A stretch of DNA of 64,000 nt from Ictalurus punctatus (taxonomy: Eukaryota > Chordata > Actinopteri > Siluriformes > Ictaluridae). Positions 22,885-33,317 of this stretch are shown here, in pieces. The notes below the pieces were generated by a model. The model was not told the DNA's origin. It made no database searches and saw only the letters and a program-made list of their open reading frames with translations. The stretch covers positions 12,408,711 through 12,472,710 of the forward strand of contig NC_030427.2 in the NCBI RefSeq assembly GCF_001660625.3, given 5' to 3'. Each line of letters starts with the position of its first letter. Position 1 is the first letter of the stretch. Made by a program: the position numbers and the translations under genes.

Positions 22885-23345
22885 TGTTAAAGGTGTTATG
22901 TAAAACCCCACAACAGAAGGTTTTTAGGAAAGGTTCCTTCAATAAGGTAAAAACTTTAGCCATCTAAAAAGGCATAAATATTTTCTGTAGAACCTAATGA
23001 TGGAAGACTTTCAGGAAAGGTTCCCCAAGAACCTTCACCATCCAAAGAATATTTGAGGATCATTTTCCACATAAGTGTTTTATGTAGACTCCTATAACAG
23101 AATGCCACTTTTTCATGAAAGGTTATCTGAAGAATCTAACAATCTTAAACAGCCAGAGAAGAACCCATGAGGAACCCTTTTCTACCTTAAATGTGTTATT
23201 TAAAACCCTACAAGTGCATAAGGAAACTAAAAATTTTAACCATCCAAAGAACCCTTGAAGAACTCTTTTTCCATTAAATATTTTATGTAGGCCCCTACAA
23301 GAGAGGGGTATCTTTTCAGGAAAGGTTCGTTCAAGAAGGGTACAC
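22885..23345. repeat. degenerate tandem repeat, about 83-115 bp units
   Basis: The anchor ttatgtaaaaccccacaaca near 22896 recurs in modified form near 22983, 23083, 23199 and 23281. Each copy is followed by a caggaaaggttcc-like module and an accatccaaagaaccc-like module. This gives four to five units of unequal length. A single related fragment (acccatccagagaacc) lies near 45215. Confidence 0.55.
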
Positions 23346-23949
23346 TCTCCTGAGACAAGTGATGGCAGTTGATGCATCCTTTCAAACTACCACATATGCA
23401 ACATCCTGGGGCAGCTAATGAGGCTGAACAGGCTGACACATGAGGTTAACTAACATCGGAAATAGGGTATCATGGGGTATCCAAATTCAAATAAAATTCT
23501 CCTGGTGGAAAAGCCAACTCACTGAAGGGGAAAGGATGCCAGTGGTGAATGATGCAGATTTGCTCTTGGTTGTGGTCACGTCCATTTTGTGTTGTCGTTA
23601 TAAAGATGAAATTATAAAAATGACCTGTGAATTCACAAACCTGTTTTGTGATCCTGTAGAAAAAAACAAGATTTTCATGGTTAGTAAACGCACAGGGTAG
23701 AATGTGCTGTTTATGATTTATGCGGTTAGCATGGACCCATATCATCCAAATGCACATGTTAAAATTTTGCGATAATAAAACATTTTTTCCCTTCTGCTTG
23801 CTAGGATTTTCTTGTTAGCGTTAATGGCACCTTTTCACCCATAATGCATAGCCATTTCGGCTTATTTTGGAACCCCAGTCATTACTGGCTGAAGGACCAT
23901 CAGAACTCAAACTTCCAATGATCTCCCAATGGTAAGGAAAAACTTTAGA

Positions 23950-24106
23950 CCAGATGTTCCCCATCCTGGTCTGGTGTATACCCAGATTCAACGAATCAGC
24001 TAATTAACAGCCCTTCCTGAGTTAAAGTGGGTGTGTTAGCACAGAGAAAACACTAAAATGTGCTGAACAGGGGGTACTCCAGGGCCACAGTTGAGAACCT
24101 ATGTGT
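23950..24106. mobile_element. hAT/Charlie-like palindromic MITE
   Basis: The left part (ccccatcctggtctggtgta) and the right part (gggggtactccagggccac, then agttgagaacct) form imperfect inverted ends around a short middle (gctaattaacagcccttcct). This is the same family as the element at 20.64 kb, and resembles common fish MITEs with hAT-like termini. Confidence 0.5.
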
Positions 24107-24544
24107 TAACTATTGCATAATTTGTGAGTCCTAGAATTGGGGCTGTTTTCACTTTTCTGTATATTTGGCAAATAAATTCATCTAAATTAATTAAGGGTAA
24201 AAAGTAGCACAGACAATGTAGTCTTCGTTCCCAAAATCTGCTAAATGATTTCACATCTGCAGGCCTGTACAGCAGGTAGGAGCTCCTGACTGAACTAAAC
24301 ACAGCACGATTCCCCTACAGGCACAATTACGTGTCAGTGAGAACAAAATGGCACAGGAGCCGACAGCCGGAATCCTGCGCTGTGGAAAGGGGAGGAGGAC
24401 CGGAACATGACAGCCATCCAGGAAAAACGTGTGTAAGTACGAGTGAGAAAGATGAGATGAAAGGGAAGAAGCTCTTCTTCTCCACCTATACACAGACACC
24501 TTGTAAATGATTACATAACAGAGAGAGAGAGGGAGCGCGAGAGG

Positions 24545-24830
24545 TATATCATCAGCAGTCGGCTGTATGAAAGCGCGCAGAAGCTAAAGAGCTCTCATGA
24601 AGAGCTGCGTTTCTGAAAGGCCTTTGAAATGCAGATTACGAGTCTATAAACTGTCACCTGTTCTCCGCTCTCCAGTAAAAAGCCTGCCTGCGTTTCTCCG
24701 CAGCTCGGTTTGATCACTATCACTGCTGTCGAGGCAAATGGCCCCTGATGTCTCTATTGTTCCATGATGCCGATGTGAAGTGTTTATCTCCTGTTTAATT
24801 CTGATGTAAGAGGTATGAATGCTAAAAGTT
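24545..24830. other. single-copy GC-richer island (CNE candidate)
   Basis: A non-repetitive block (for example ctcgaggcaaatggccc-like composition near 24728-24748) contrasts with AT-rich flanks. There is no long frame. Regulatory function is a guess. Confidence 0.2.
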
Positions 24831-25278
24831 CATCTCAGGAAATAAAGATTTTTTAAAATAAAAAAATAGACTCTTTGTCCTCCACTTTTCCGGCTCATGC
24901 TTTTCAGGAGTGTTAAGGATCTTTCATCCCCATCAGATTTCCTCCATTTTAAAATGTCTGAATGATTAATCTATTAGTTTTAAGAGGCAAAACCACATAT
25001 TTATTAAAAACTCATCAAGAGTTTGGAGCACCTTCTTATTTATTTCAGAAATTTAGGGTGTACTCTCTAAAGTATGGTACGTTTTATCTAGTGTGAAAGC
25101 TGTTTTTTAACCCAGGTGTGGTCTAGTGAAACTGATTTTTGGTGTGCTTGAAAAGAACCTCAGATCACATTTTTTTCAAGTGAACTCTGTATATAAGACT
25201 TTTGACATGGTTTAATTTATGGAAGGAGTCTCCAATTTGTAATTTAAGTAACTTAAAGGCACTTAAGTTTTTTACTTA

Positions 25279-26231
25279 CAGTATCTCACAAAAGTGAGTA
25301 CACCCCTCACATTTTTGTAAATATTTGATTATATCTTTTAATGTGACAACACTGAAGAAATGGCACTTTGCTGCAATGTAAAGTAGTGAGTGTACAGCTT
25401 GTGTAACAGTGTAAATTTGCTGTCCGCTCAAAATAACTCAACACACAGATATTAATGTCTAAACCGCTGGCAACAAAAGTGAGTACACCCCAAGTGAAAA
25501 TGTCTAAATTGGGCCCAAAGTGTCAATATTTTGTGTGGCCACCATTATTTTCCAACACTGCCTTAACCCTCTTGGGCATGGAGTTCACCAGAGCTTCATA
25601 GGTTGCCACTGAAGTCCTCTTCCACTCCTCCATGATGACATCATGGAGCTGGTGGATGTTAGAGACCTTGTGCTCCTCCACCTTCCATTTGAGGATGCCC
25701 CACAGATGCTCAATAGGGTTTAGGTCTGGAGACCATCTTGGCCAGACCATCACCTTCACCCTCAGCTTCTTTAGCAAGGCAGTGGTCTTCTTGGAGGTGT
25801 GTTTGGGGTCGTTATCATGCTGGAATACTGCCCTGTGGTCCAGTCTCCGAAGGGAGGGGATCATGCTCTGCTTCAGTATGTCACAGTACATGTTGGCATT
25901 CATGGTTCCCTGAATGAACTGTAGCTCCCCAGTGCTGGCAGCACTCATGCAGCCCCAGACCATTACACTCCCACCACCATGCCTGATTGTAGGCAAGACA
26001 CACTTGTCTTTGTACTCCTCACCTGGTTGCTGTCACACATGCTTGACACCATCTGAACCAAATAAGTTTATCTTGGTCTCATCAGACCACAGGACATTTT
26101 TCCAGTAATCCATGTCCTTAGTCTGCTTGTCTTCATTGTAGCAAATGTCATTTCTTCAGGGATGTCACATTAAAAATATAATCAAATATTTACAAAAATG
26201 TGAGGGGTGTACTCACTTTTATGAGATACTG
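25279..26231 (-). mobile_element. internally deleted Tc1-like DNA transposon
   Basis: The ends are near-perfect inverted repeats: cagtatctcacaaaagtgag from 25279, and the complement ending cagtat at 26231. Each is flanked by a TA dinucleotide (25277-25278 and 26232-26233), the Tc1/mariner target duplication. On the left side the terminal sequence aaaagtgagtacacccc occurs again internally near 25476-25493. This is the IR/DR arrangement of fish Tc1-like elements, in which the transposase-binding sequence is repeated inside a long terminal repeat. On the right side the inner repeat and the start of the gene are missing. At about 953 bp the element is shorter than the roughly 1.6 kb I expect for this family. 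It is therefore non-autonomous. Confidence 0.9.
25523..26137 (-). pseudogene. truncated Tc1-like transposase
   Basis: The minus strand encodes the catalytic DDE region of a Tc1-like transposase, the enzyme that cuts and pastes the element. Visible motifs are WSDET (26075-26089, first catalytic Asp), VWGCMSA, FQHDNDPKHT (second Asp) and SPDLNPIEHLWG (catalytic Glu). There are 34 residues between the Asp of QHD and the Glu, the DD34E spacing of this family. The frame ends with AVLENNGGHTKY, a typical C-terminus. The N-terminal paired-like DNA-binding domain is missing through the internal deletion, and an in-frame TGA (plus-strand tca at 26033-26035) follows the WSDET region. The 157-codon frame open from 25996 begins after that stop. 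Before the WP of the Glu motif there is Val where relatives usually have Asp. It cannot make active enzyme. Confidence 0.9.
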
Positions 26232-26422
26232 TACATGATATTTTTGCATGTTACTATAAACAGATTTTTTTTTTAAATGACATGGTTCTATACTAAATAC
26301 AAATTGTAATTGATTACTTTTTTGTACAAATTGTAATCTTGTTTGCTGTGGTATATGCGGAATGAAACACTCCAGGACATGCCTATATAGTAAAATATTC
26401 AACTTTGGGGTGGTAACAGTAA

Positions 26423-26771
26423 CTCCATTCATCCATACATGTACCCCTGTACCCCTTACCCTACACAGGGTTGTGGAGAATTTGGAGCCTGTCCCAGGGA
26501 ACTCGTGGCACAAGGTGGGGGACACCCTGGATGGGGTGCCTACCAATCACAGGGCACAATTTCACACACACACTCACACACCCAGTCACACACATTATGG
26601 ACAATTTAGCGATGTCAATCAGCCTACAACGCATGTTTTTGTACTCGGGGAGGAAACCAGAGTACCCAGAGGAAACCCCCAAAGCACATGGAGAAGATGC
26701 ACACTCCGCACACAGGGCAGAGGCAGGAATCAAATCCCCAACCCCAGAGGCGCTAGGCAAACGTGCTAGAA
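26423..26771 (-). mobile_element. Mermaid-like SINE, minus orientation, with target duplication
   Basis: The plus strand runs from the SINE tail complement (attcatccatacatg) to the head complement (aggaatcaaatccccaacc is the B-box region). Flanking direct repeats taacagtaa at 26414-26422 and 26772-26780 fit a 9-bp target-site duplication. The target is the gtaacagtaact module of R1, so the SINE landed inside R1. Confidence 0.8.
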
Positions 26772-26969
26772 TAACAGTAATTCGCGCAGTGAAGGTCATG
26801 CTTTGATCAAGTTGGTTGCATACCATAGCAAAACAGACATAAAGCTTCATAGTTTCAGTCTGTAAATTGTATAAATAACATCTGTCAAATTATCTGTAAT
26901 ACAAACACACACATGTACTCACACACACTCATCTGGACTCATTTGAGTCCAGATATATGTGTATATGTG

Positions 26970-26975
<6 letters not shown>

Positions 26976-27055
<80 letters not shown>
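26976..27055. repeat. (TA)n microsatellite
   Basis: An uninterrupted TA array of about 40 units, the longest AT array in the window. Confidence 0.95.
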
Positions 27056-27059
<4 letters not shown>

Positions 27060-27373
27060 ACATATATTTAAATATCTGAACAGCAAACAGAAATACACAA
27101 ATGAACATGGATGATCAGAGAGTCTAGGTTGAGGACTGTTGTTTACTTGAGCAGTAGTAATTAAGCATTAGTCAGATATGTATAATTGTGAGTGGTATTA
27201 CAAGTTCAAGTTAGTCACCCAAATGCAGTGTACCTGCCTGTCTGGGCTACAATCCAAAATGCCTTTTCCCAGAAACCCCTTTCCTCTTGCAGTGGCCCTG
27301 AGGCCATAAAGCTGTTGGCATGAATGTAGACGCCACAAACTTTGCCATGGTCACCCTGGTTAAGAAATCAAGC

Positions 27374-27375
<2 letters not shown>

Positions 27376-27449
<74 letters not shown>
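27376..27449. repeat. (CA)n microsatellite
   Basis: A perfect CA array of about 37 units. Confidence 0.95.
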
Positions 27450-27453
<4 letters not shown>

Positions 27454-27679
27454 CTCCCAGGACCCCTGTGTTGTAGAGGAAGCAGAGGTGGCTTACAGGA
27501 TCAGCTTGAGGAATCTGCTATAATGAAAATCCAGTTTATAATAATATGTATGTTAGACAAATTCATGTTCTCAGGATTAGTCCTAAAGTTTCTGCCAGGC
27601 CTTTCTGACAATTACAGAATGATACAATTCATCAAGAAATTTTGGGTCTAAAAGTCTAAGCCCCCAGTCATCGTTTTTA

Positions 27680-27714
27680 ATTCATTCATTCATTCATTCA
27701 TTCATTCATTCATT
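27680..27714. repeat. (ATTC)n microsatellite
   Basis: A perfect ATTC array of about 8 units, followed by an AATTT-rich stretch. Confidence 0.95.
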
Positions 27715-27719
27715 TAATC

Positions 27720-28395
27720 AATAACTGATACAATTTAATTTAATTTAATTAAGTTGTATTCAAAACTGAGGTGATTTTTTTCAGTGATTGACAAAAATCA
27801 ATAAAAATATATATTAAATTAATTATATTAAATCATTATAAAAATCCTGCTTCAATTTTTACTGTCTTGTTTTTACACTATTTATAATATACAGTTAATT
27901 AATATCATCACTTAAATAGATCTTCTAAAAGACCTCATACTGGCTCAGTGAGTTACAATTAGAACCCTTTTGTGTGAATGATATAACCTTGGCTCAAATA
28001 TAATCTGATGAAATTAAACATTTTTTCATATATGATAAAATAAAACCACTTGCTAAAGAATTCTTTGTACTGGACCCTATCTGCAAATATATAAATCAAA
28101 TAAATAAATAAAATATTTTGGACCCTGAAAGCAATTTGAGGATTAGCATGATTTAGAATGAAAAATAGAGATTTAGGCAGCATAAATTTTATAGAAATGT
28201 TTTGAGACATTGGTCAGGTGCTATAATGCTAAAGAAGCTTATATCTGAGTTAAGCAGCCTACTGCCTTCTTATCATGTTCTAGATTTTCCCCTCCACTTA
28301 TTTTATTAGTGTTCTTCATTTGAGCATGACTTATGGTGTTGTTTGGAGTTTTGCTTTGGAGACCGTGATATAATGCAACGAGATACTCCCTCATG
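27720..28395. other. AT-rich single-copy sequence, nothing recognised
   Basis: Very AT-rich sequence without a recognisable gene or element. Confidence 0.5.
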
Positions 28396-28399
28396 TCCT

Positions 28400-28725
28400 A
28401 CTGAGCGATCAGCATGGGCACATATATCAGAAAGCGACGCCTATTGCTGCAAAGTGCAACGCAGCGTGCCGTTTCCAACATAAATGAGCAGAAGAGCACT
28501 GGAGAAGGGAATATTTGGATTCGGTTGGGTGCACGGCAAGGAAGCGTGTCAGGGCGCTGCTCGTTCCCCTGCCTGGGATTTGTGCAAGTTTCTGTTTCAT
28601 GTTGGCGAAAGCTGGAGACGCGCTGGCAAACCAATGGACCCTTTAACACCCTCATCAACCCAAAATAAACACTGCGCTTCTGGAATTTCACACGATGCCT
28701 CATGATACACAGCATATATGAACCA
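28400..28725. other. CpG-containing single-copy island
   Basis: This is GC-richer and CpG-richer than its AT-rich flanks. It has overlapping open frames on both strands: 84 codons plus at 28414-28668, 73 codons plus at 28484-28705 and 110 codons minus at 28398-28730. None matches a protein I recognise. It could be an unrecognised exon, a regulatory element, or only a GC-rich patch. Confidence 0.3.
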
Positions 28726-28971
28726 GACATGCTCTGATATGATCAGGGTTTATGGTATTATTCGGATACTATATTTAAAAACACTGCGCATTTGCTGCTA
28801 TACATGGATCTTCAGCATCTTTCATAACCTTGCAGAATTATTATGTTATAACATGCATACACTTGCATAGATAAAAACACACCAAGTCTTTTTTTAGGTT
28901 AGCCCTTGTATTACAGACCCTATTTTGAAGTATACGTGTGAAATGTTGCAGTATATCGAATAAACTGAATA

Positions 28972-29386
28972 GTGAGGTGAGGGATAAGGATTTATGGTAA
29001 AGTTGTAAGGTATTAGGGTGCAAGGTTAGGTAGGGTTTATGGTTTAGGGTTTAAGATTAGATTTAGGGTAGAGATCAAGGTTTAGAGCTAGGGTTTAAGA
29101 TTAAGGGTTTTATTAGAGTTTAGGTATTTAGGGATAGGGTTTATGGTTGGCATTGGGTTTATGGCTACGGTACTTAGTGTTTATAGTTTTAGAGTTAGAG
29201 TTTATGGTTAGAGGAAATGGTTATGGTTAAGGCTAATATTTAAGGTTTAGTATTAGGGATTAGGGCTGGGATTATGGATTTAGGGCTAGTGTTTTTAAAC
29301 CTTGAGTTAGGGTTTATGTTTTGGGTTTAGGGATAGAGTTAGGGGTCAGAAGTACAATTAGAGCTTTGATTAGGCTTGGGGTTGGG
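28972..29386 (+). repeat. degenerate telomere-like (TTAGGGTTT)n block, left part
   Basis: About 415 bp composed mostly of variants of gggtttagggtttatggtta, with many ttaggg hexamers on the plus strand. It is highly degenerate, so it is not a recent telomere addition but an old interstitial telomere-like satellite. The array continues after the SINE insertion at 29706-29763. Confidence 0.7.
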
Positions 29387-29705
29387 GGGCATGGTGGCTT
29401 AGTGGTTAGCACATTTGCCTCACACCTCCAGGAGTGGGGGTCTGAATCCTGCCTCCGCCCTGCATGCACATAGTTTGTATGTTCTCCCTGTGTTTTGGGG
29501 GTTTCCTCCCTGGCTTCCTCAGGGTTTCCTCCCCCAGTCCAAAGACGTGCATTTGTAGGCTGATTGGCATTTCCAAAACCATAGTGTGTGCCCATAGTGT
29601 GTGAATGTGTGTGTCCTCCTGCCCTGCGCCGCGAGTTTCCCGGGATAGGTTCCAGGCTTCCCGTGACCTTGTGTAGGATAAGCAGTATAGAAAATGGATA
29701 GATGG
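29387..29705 (+). mobile_element. full-length Mermaid-like SINE inside the telomere-like block
   Basis: An A box (tggcttagtgg, 29395-29405) and a degenerate B box (ggtctgaatcc) are followed by the usual body (cagtccaaagacgtgcat) and tail (gataagcagtatagaaaatg, then ggatggatggat). It interrupts ttaggg-rich DNA. Imperfect duplication of a gattaggcttggg-like target appears at the two edges. Confidence 0.8.
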
Positions 29706-29763
29706 ATGGATGGATTAGGGTTGGGATAGGGTTTATTGTTAGGGCTAGGGTTTAAGGTTGTGA
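29706..29763 (+). repeat. telomere-like block, right part
   Basis: The ttaggg-rich array resumes after the SINE (ttagggttgggatagggttt and onward). This is the same sequence that follows the SINE copy at 13.3-13.5 kb. Confidence 0.7.
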
Positions 29764-30085
29764 TGTGTTATGGATTATATGCATATGTCTTTTCTTTAAA
29801 AGGAATCAAAACTGAAATTCATTCCAGTACAATATTCATATGCAAGGTGCAAGGTGTAAAAACCCTTTCAGTAGTTTCAGCTGACGCAGGTATTTATGCA
29901 ACGACAGAAGCCGTCATGCAACGTTTGTCAAACGTGTGGGTGAAATGTTAGTGAAAATGAATGTATTTTATTCTCCTGCTGAATAATCTGTCCTTTATTC
30001 CTATTCCTGTGTGGTATTGACAGCCGTGTTGGCAGCAGGCTGATATAAAATACGGCACAGACAAGGACTCCTGCAGAGGGATAAT

Positions 30086-30130
30086 GTTCTTTCTCTCTCT
30101 CTCTCTCTCTCTCTCGCTTACTCTCTCTCT
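30086..30130. repeat. (CT)n microsatellite
   Basis: A CT array of about 11 units, then an interrupted continuation to 30130. Confidence 0.9.
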
Positions 30131-30654
30131 ACTCACTGACAACTCACCTAAATCTCACTCTGTGGGGTTTTACCAAAGCTTAATCTGTGTATATCACACA
30201 CATGAGAGAGAGAGAAAAAAAAAGCAAGCAAAAGAGACAGAGAGAGTTGTCTATGTGAGGTTTTATATCCAGCATGAATAACAGAACAAATTTAGCTTGT
30301 TTATTCTACTAGTTTTGTCCAGGTATAGTATGTGAGAGGAAGCTGAATAAACATGAAATGCACTCACATTTCTTCTTACCTCGAATGTTGACCATCATCT
30401 CGGATATATCTTTCATCCAAAGTTTAACAGTTAAGGAAAGGTCGTACTTTCCAGTTTGTCTGCCGAAATCACCTAAAATACACTAATTTAGATAAAATAG
30501 CAAATAAATCTGTTTGAAAAAATATATAGATCAAATTATCATTCAATTATTTTCTATTGTTTTTGTCTGATTGGGGTTCAGATTTGAAGCCACATCTCCT
30601 GCCAGAGTCTGATACCTATATGCTTAGGACAAAAATGCTTCTGGCTTAAAATGG

Positions 30655-31432
30655 CAGCATCCATCCACATCTCCAACATCCTTCCATACAACCATCTGTC
30701 TCTCTGCTGTGCCTCCATCCATGCATTCATTCATCTATCCTTCAATCCTTTATTAAACTTCTAATATTCTGTATATCCATTCATCCTATATTAAACTCTT
30801 TATGCAAATCCATCCATCCATCCCTCCAATGTCCCTCCATCCATGCATTCATTCATCTTTTTCTCCATCCTTTATTAAACTGCTAATATACAGTATATCC
30901 ATTCATCCTTTATTTAACTGTTTATGCAAATCCATCCATCCATTCATCCATCCCTCCAATGTCCCTCCATGCATGCATTAATTAATCTATCCCTCCAACC
31001 TTTTTTAAACTTCTTAGATACTGTACCCCATCCATCTTCTATTGAATTTTTTATGCACATCCATCCATTCATTCATCCATCCTTTACTAAACTCTTTAAC
31101 TACATCATCCATCCATTTATCTATCCATCCACCCATCCATCCTTAATTAACTATTTAGGCACACCCATTCATCCATCCATTCAATGTGTATTAAACTCTT
31201 TCTGCACATCCATCCATTCATCCATCCATCTATTACTAAACTCTTCAAGTAAATCATCCATTCATTTATCTATCCATCCACCCATCCATCTTTAATTAAT
31301 TATTTATACACACACATCCAACCATCCATCTATCCATTCAATGTGTATTAAACACTTTATGTACATCCATCCAACTATCCCTATATCCATCCAATAATTG
31401 ACCCATCCATCCATCCATCCATCCATCCATCC
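30655..31432 (+). repeat. CATC-rich satellite with higher-order period
   Basis: ATCC/CATC tetranucleotide runs are interspersed with attaaactctttatgca-like spacers. The module tgcacatccatcca occurs near 31053 and 31203 and as tgtacatccatcca near 31360, a period of about 150-157 bp. An earlier pair at about 30804 and 30924 is spaced by about 120 bp. The frame on the plus strand is rich in His-Pro-Ser-Ile only because of the repeat. Confidence 0.8.
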
Positions 31433-31894
31433 ATTATTAAAATCTTTATGTACAAATAGTGTATATTATCAAATAGGTCAGTGTGTGATTTAGATTTAGA
31501 CATGCAGTGTATAATGCTAATCTGGTAGCTGACGCATTTCCTATCATTAGCATCAGTGCAGCTATCAGTGCAGATGTCTACTTCTCTAGGACTAATGGTT
31601 AAGTTTGGCAAAGGGCAAATTGAGTCCATTTCAATTTTTCGGTCAAATTATTCCTTTAAAAAGATTGTCTCCTTGAACATCTGTCATGTTTGACAAAACA
31701 AGTCTAGTCACATTTTCTTACTACTATGAGACACTAAACATTACCTGAATTAGTTAAAACCATCATATACATCATAAAGCTGTTACACTGGACACAATGG
31801 TGGACCTGGAAGCGCCTGTCCCAAATGGTTCACTCCATTAATACAAGAGCAACCCAGTGCACCAAAACACATATCATTCCACTGCTCTTCTAAG

Positions 31895-31949
<55 letters not shown>
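31895..31949. repeat. (CT)n microsatellite
   Basis: A perfect CT array of about 27 units. Confidence 0.95.
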
Positions 31950-31952
<3 letters not shown>

Positions 31953-32389
31953 GCCCAAGTGTGCACTGTCTGACAGAGGATTATAGAAAACAGATGACTT
32001 ACGCTTCTAATTTGTGGCCTTAAATTGCAAACAGAGTTTCAGGAGTGGAGTGGGGTAATAAATGGTAGTAGGGCTACCACACACACACGCAGACACACAT
32101 ATACACACTATGATGGAGAGTGGAGATTGGTTGGCCTGTAGGTTAAAGTGAATAGGAAGAGACAGGTTATGATGGCTCAGTAGCTCAAGCACTATCACAG
32201 CGTACACAGTCTTAAATCAGAGCAAACAGAAGCAGTACGGTTGGGTTCCAGGGCCATTTGTGACACAGTGGGTCAGAAGAACTTAGAGGTGACCTGAAGA
32301 TACACAGATATACCGGATGAGGTTATTTAAGTACAGGGTCTTCACCAACATTTCAGTTAGTTTAATCAACTGTGGTAACCATTTTCAAA

Positions 32390-32985
32390 CCAGATTGTGA
32401 TCCAGAAAACCAATCCCTGGTCCACTGATCCCCGTTCCTGCAATTTCTAGTCCACTGATCCCTGTTCCACTTATCCTTGCTCCACTGCACCATGGATTTC
32501 TAGACTGTTTCCTGGTTCACAGATCCCTGGTCCAGCAATTCCTGGTCCATTGGTTCCCAGATCTGCCAATCCATGGTCCATTGATCCCTGGATCACCCAT
32601 CCATGATCCACCGATCCCTGGTCCACAGATCCCTGGTCCATTGGTTCTTGGATCCACTGATCAATGGTCCACTCCTCCCTCGTCCACTGATCTCCATGGC
32701 CCAGTGATCACAGTTCAACCAATCTCTAGTCCACATAATTCCTGGTCCAGTGATCCATGTTCCACTAATCTCTTGTTCACGGATCATGGATATAGTGATC
32801 ATCATTCAACCAATCCCTGGTCCACAGACCCTGTTTCACCAATCTCTTGTCCACTGATATCTGGTCTAGTGATCATTGTTCAACCAATCCCAGGCTCACA
32901 CATTATTCCTGGACCACTTCTATTTAGCCTGCCAATCCCTGGTCCACACATCCTTGGTCTACTGATCTCTGGTCCTTCCCTGGGT
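32390..32985 (+). repeat. degenerate gatccctggtcca minisatellite
   Basis: About 600 bp is built from variants of gatccctggtccac with units of roughly 12-25 bases. The plus strand contains a 136-codon frame (32581-32991) rich in Pro, Gly, Ser, which is a translation of the repeat and not a protein family I recognise. GATC sites recur throughout. Confidence 0.75.
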
Positions 32986-33190
32986 ACATAAAAAAGATAA
33001 CAAAAGATTTAGAGCAATTTTTGCAATCAATCTGCAGTCAGAAGAAATTCTTACATTTGACCTATGATGATGAACATACACAGGCTGAAAATCGACCATG
33101 AATGCAGAGCATTTTGGTTAAGGCCTAACAATGCTCTAAAAGGAAATGCTAAAATGATAAGAATGATTTTCCTATGAATAAATATTTGGC

Positions 33191-33317
33191 CTGCGATGGA
33201 TTGGCACCCTGTCCAGGGTGTACCCTGCCTTGTGCCCGATGCTCCCTGGGATAGGCTCCAGGTTTCCCTGTGACCCTGAAAAGGATTAAGCGGTATAGAG
33301 GATGGATGTATGGATGG
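33191..33317 (+). mobile_element. 5'-truncated SINE with 13-bp target duplication
   Basis: Only the 3' third of the Mermaid-like SINE is present (gatggattggcaccctgtcc through ggataggctccagg to gcggtatagaggatgg). It is bounded by a perfect 13-bp direct repeat, ataaatatttggc, at 33178-33190 and 33318-33330. This indicates insertion by reverse transcription that stopped early, not later deletion. Confidence 0.85.

Larger units (their letters stand above)
25205..26830 (+). mobile_element. dispersed repeat R1, copy F, split by two later insertions
   Basis: The R1 module ggaaggagtctccaattt (25221-25238) lies left of the Tc1-like element. The rest of R1 continues after it: gctgtggtatatgcggaatg at 26346, then tggggtggtaacagtaactc at 26405-26424. 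A minus-strand SINE follows immediately. Removing the two inserted elements makes the R1 landmarks consecutive, as in copies C and E. The outer right boundary is uncertain. Confidence 0.5.

Noticed and set aside
28398..28730. Overlapping frames on both strands in a GC-rich patch
   Set aside because: There is no recognisable motif on any strand. It is kept only as a composition island.
30924..31295. A 123-codon His/Pro/Ser/Ile-rich frame
   Set aside because: A translation of the CATC satellite.
32581..32991. A 136-codon Pro/Gly-rich frame resembling a structural protein
   Set aside because: It is a direct translation of the gatccctggtcca minisatellite, and units vary in length without respect to frame.
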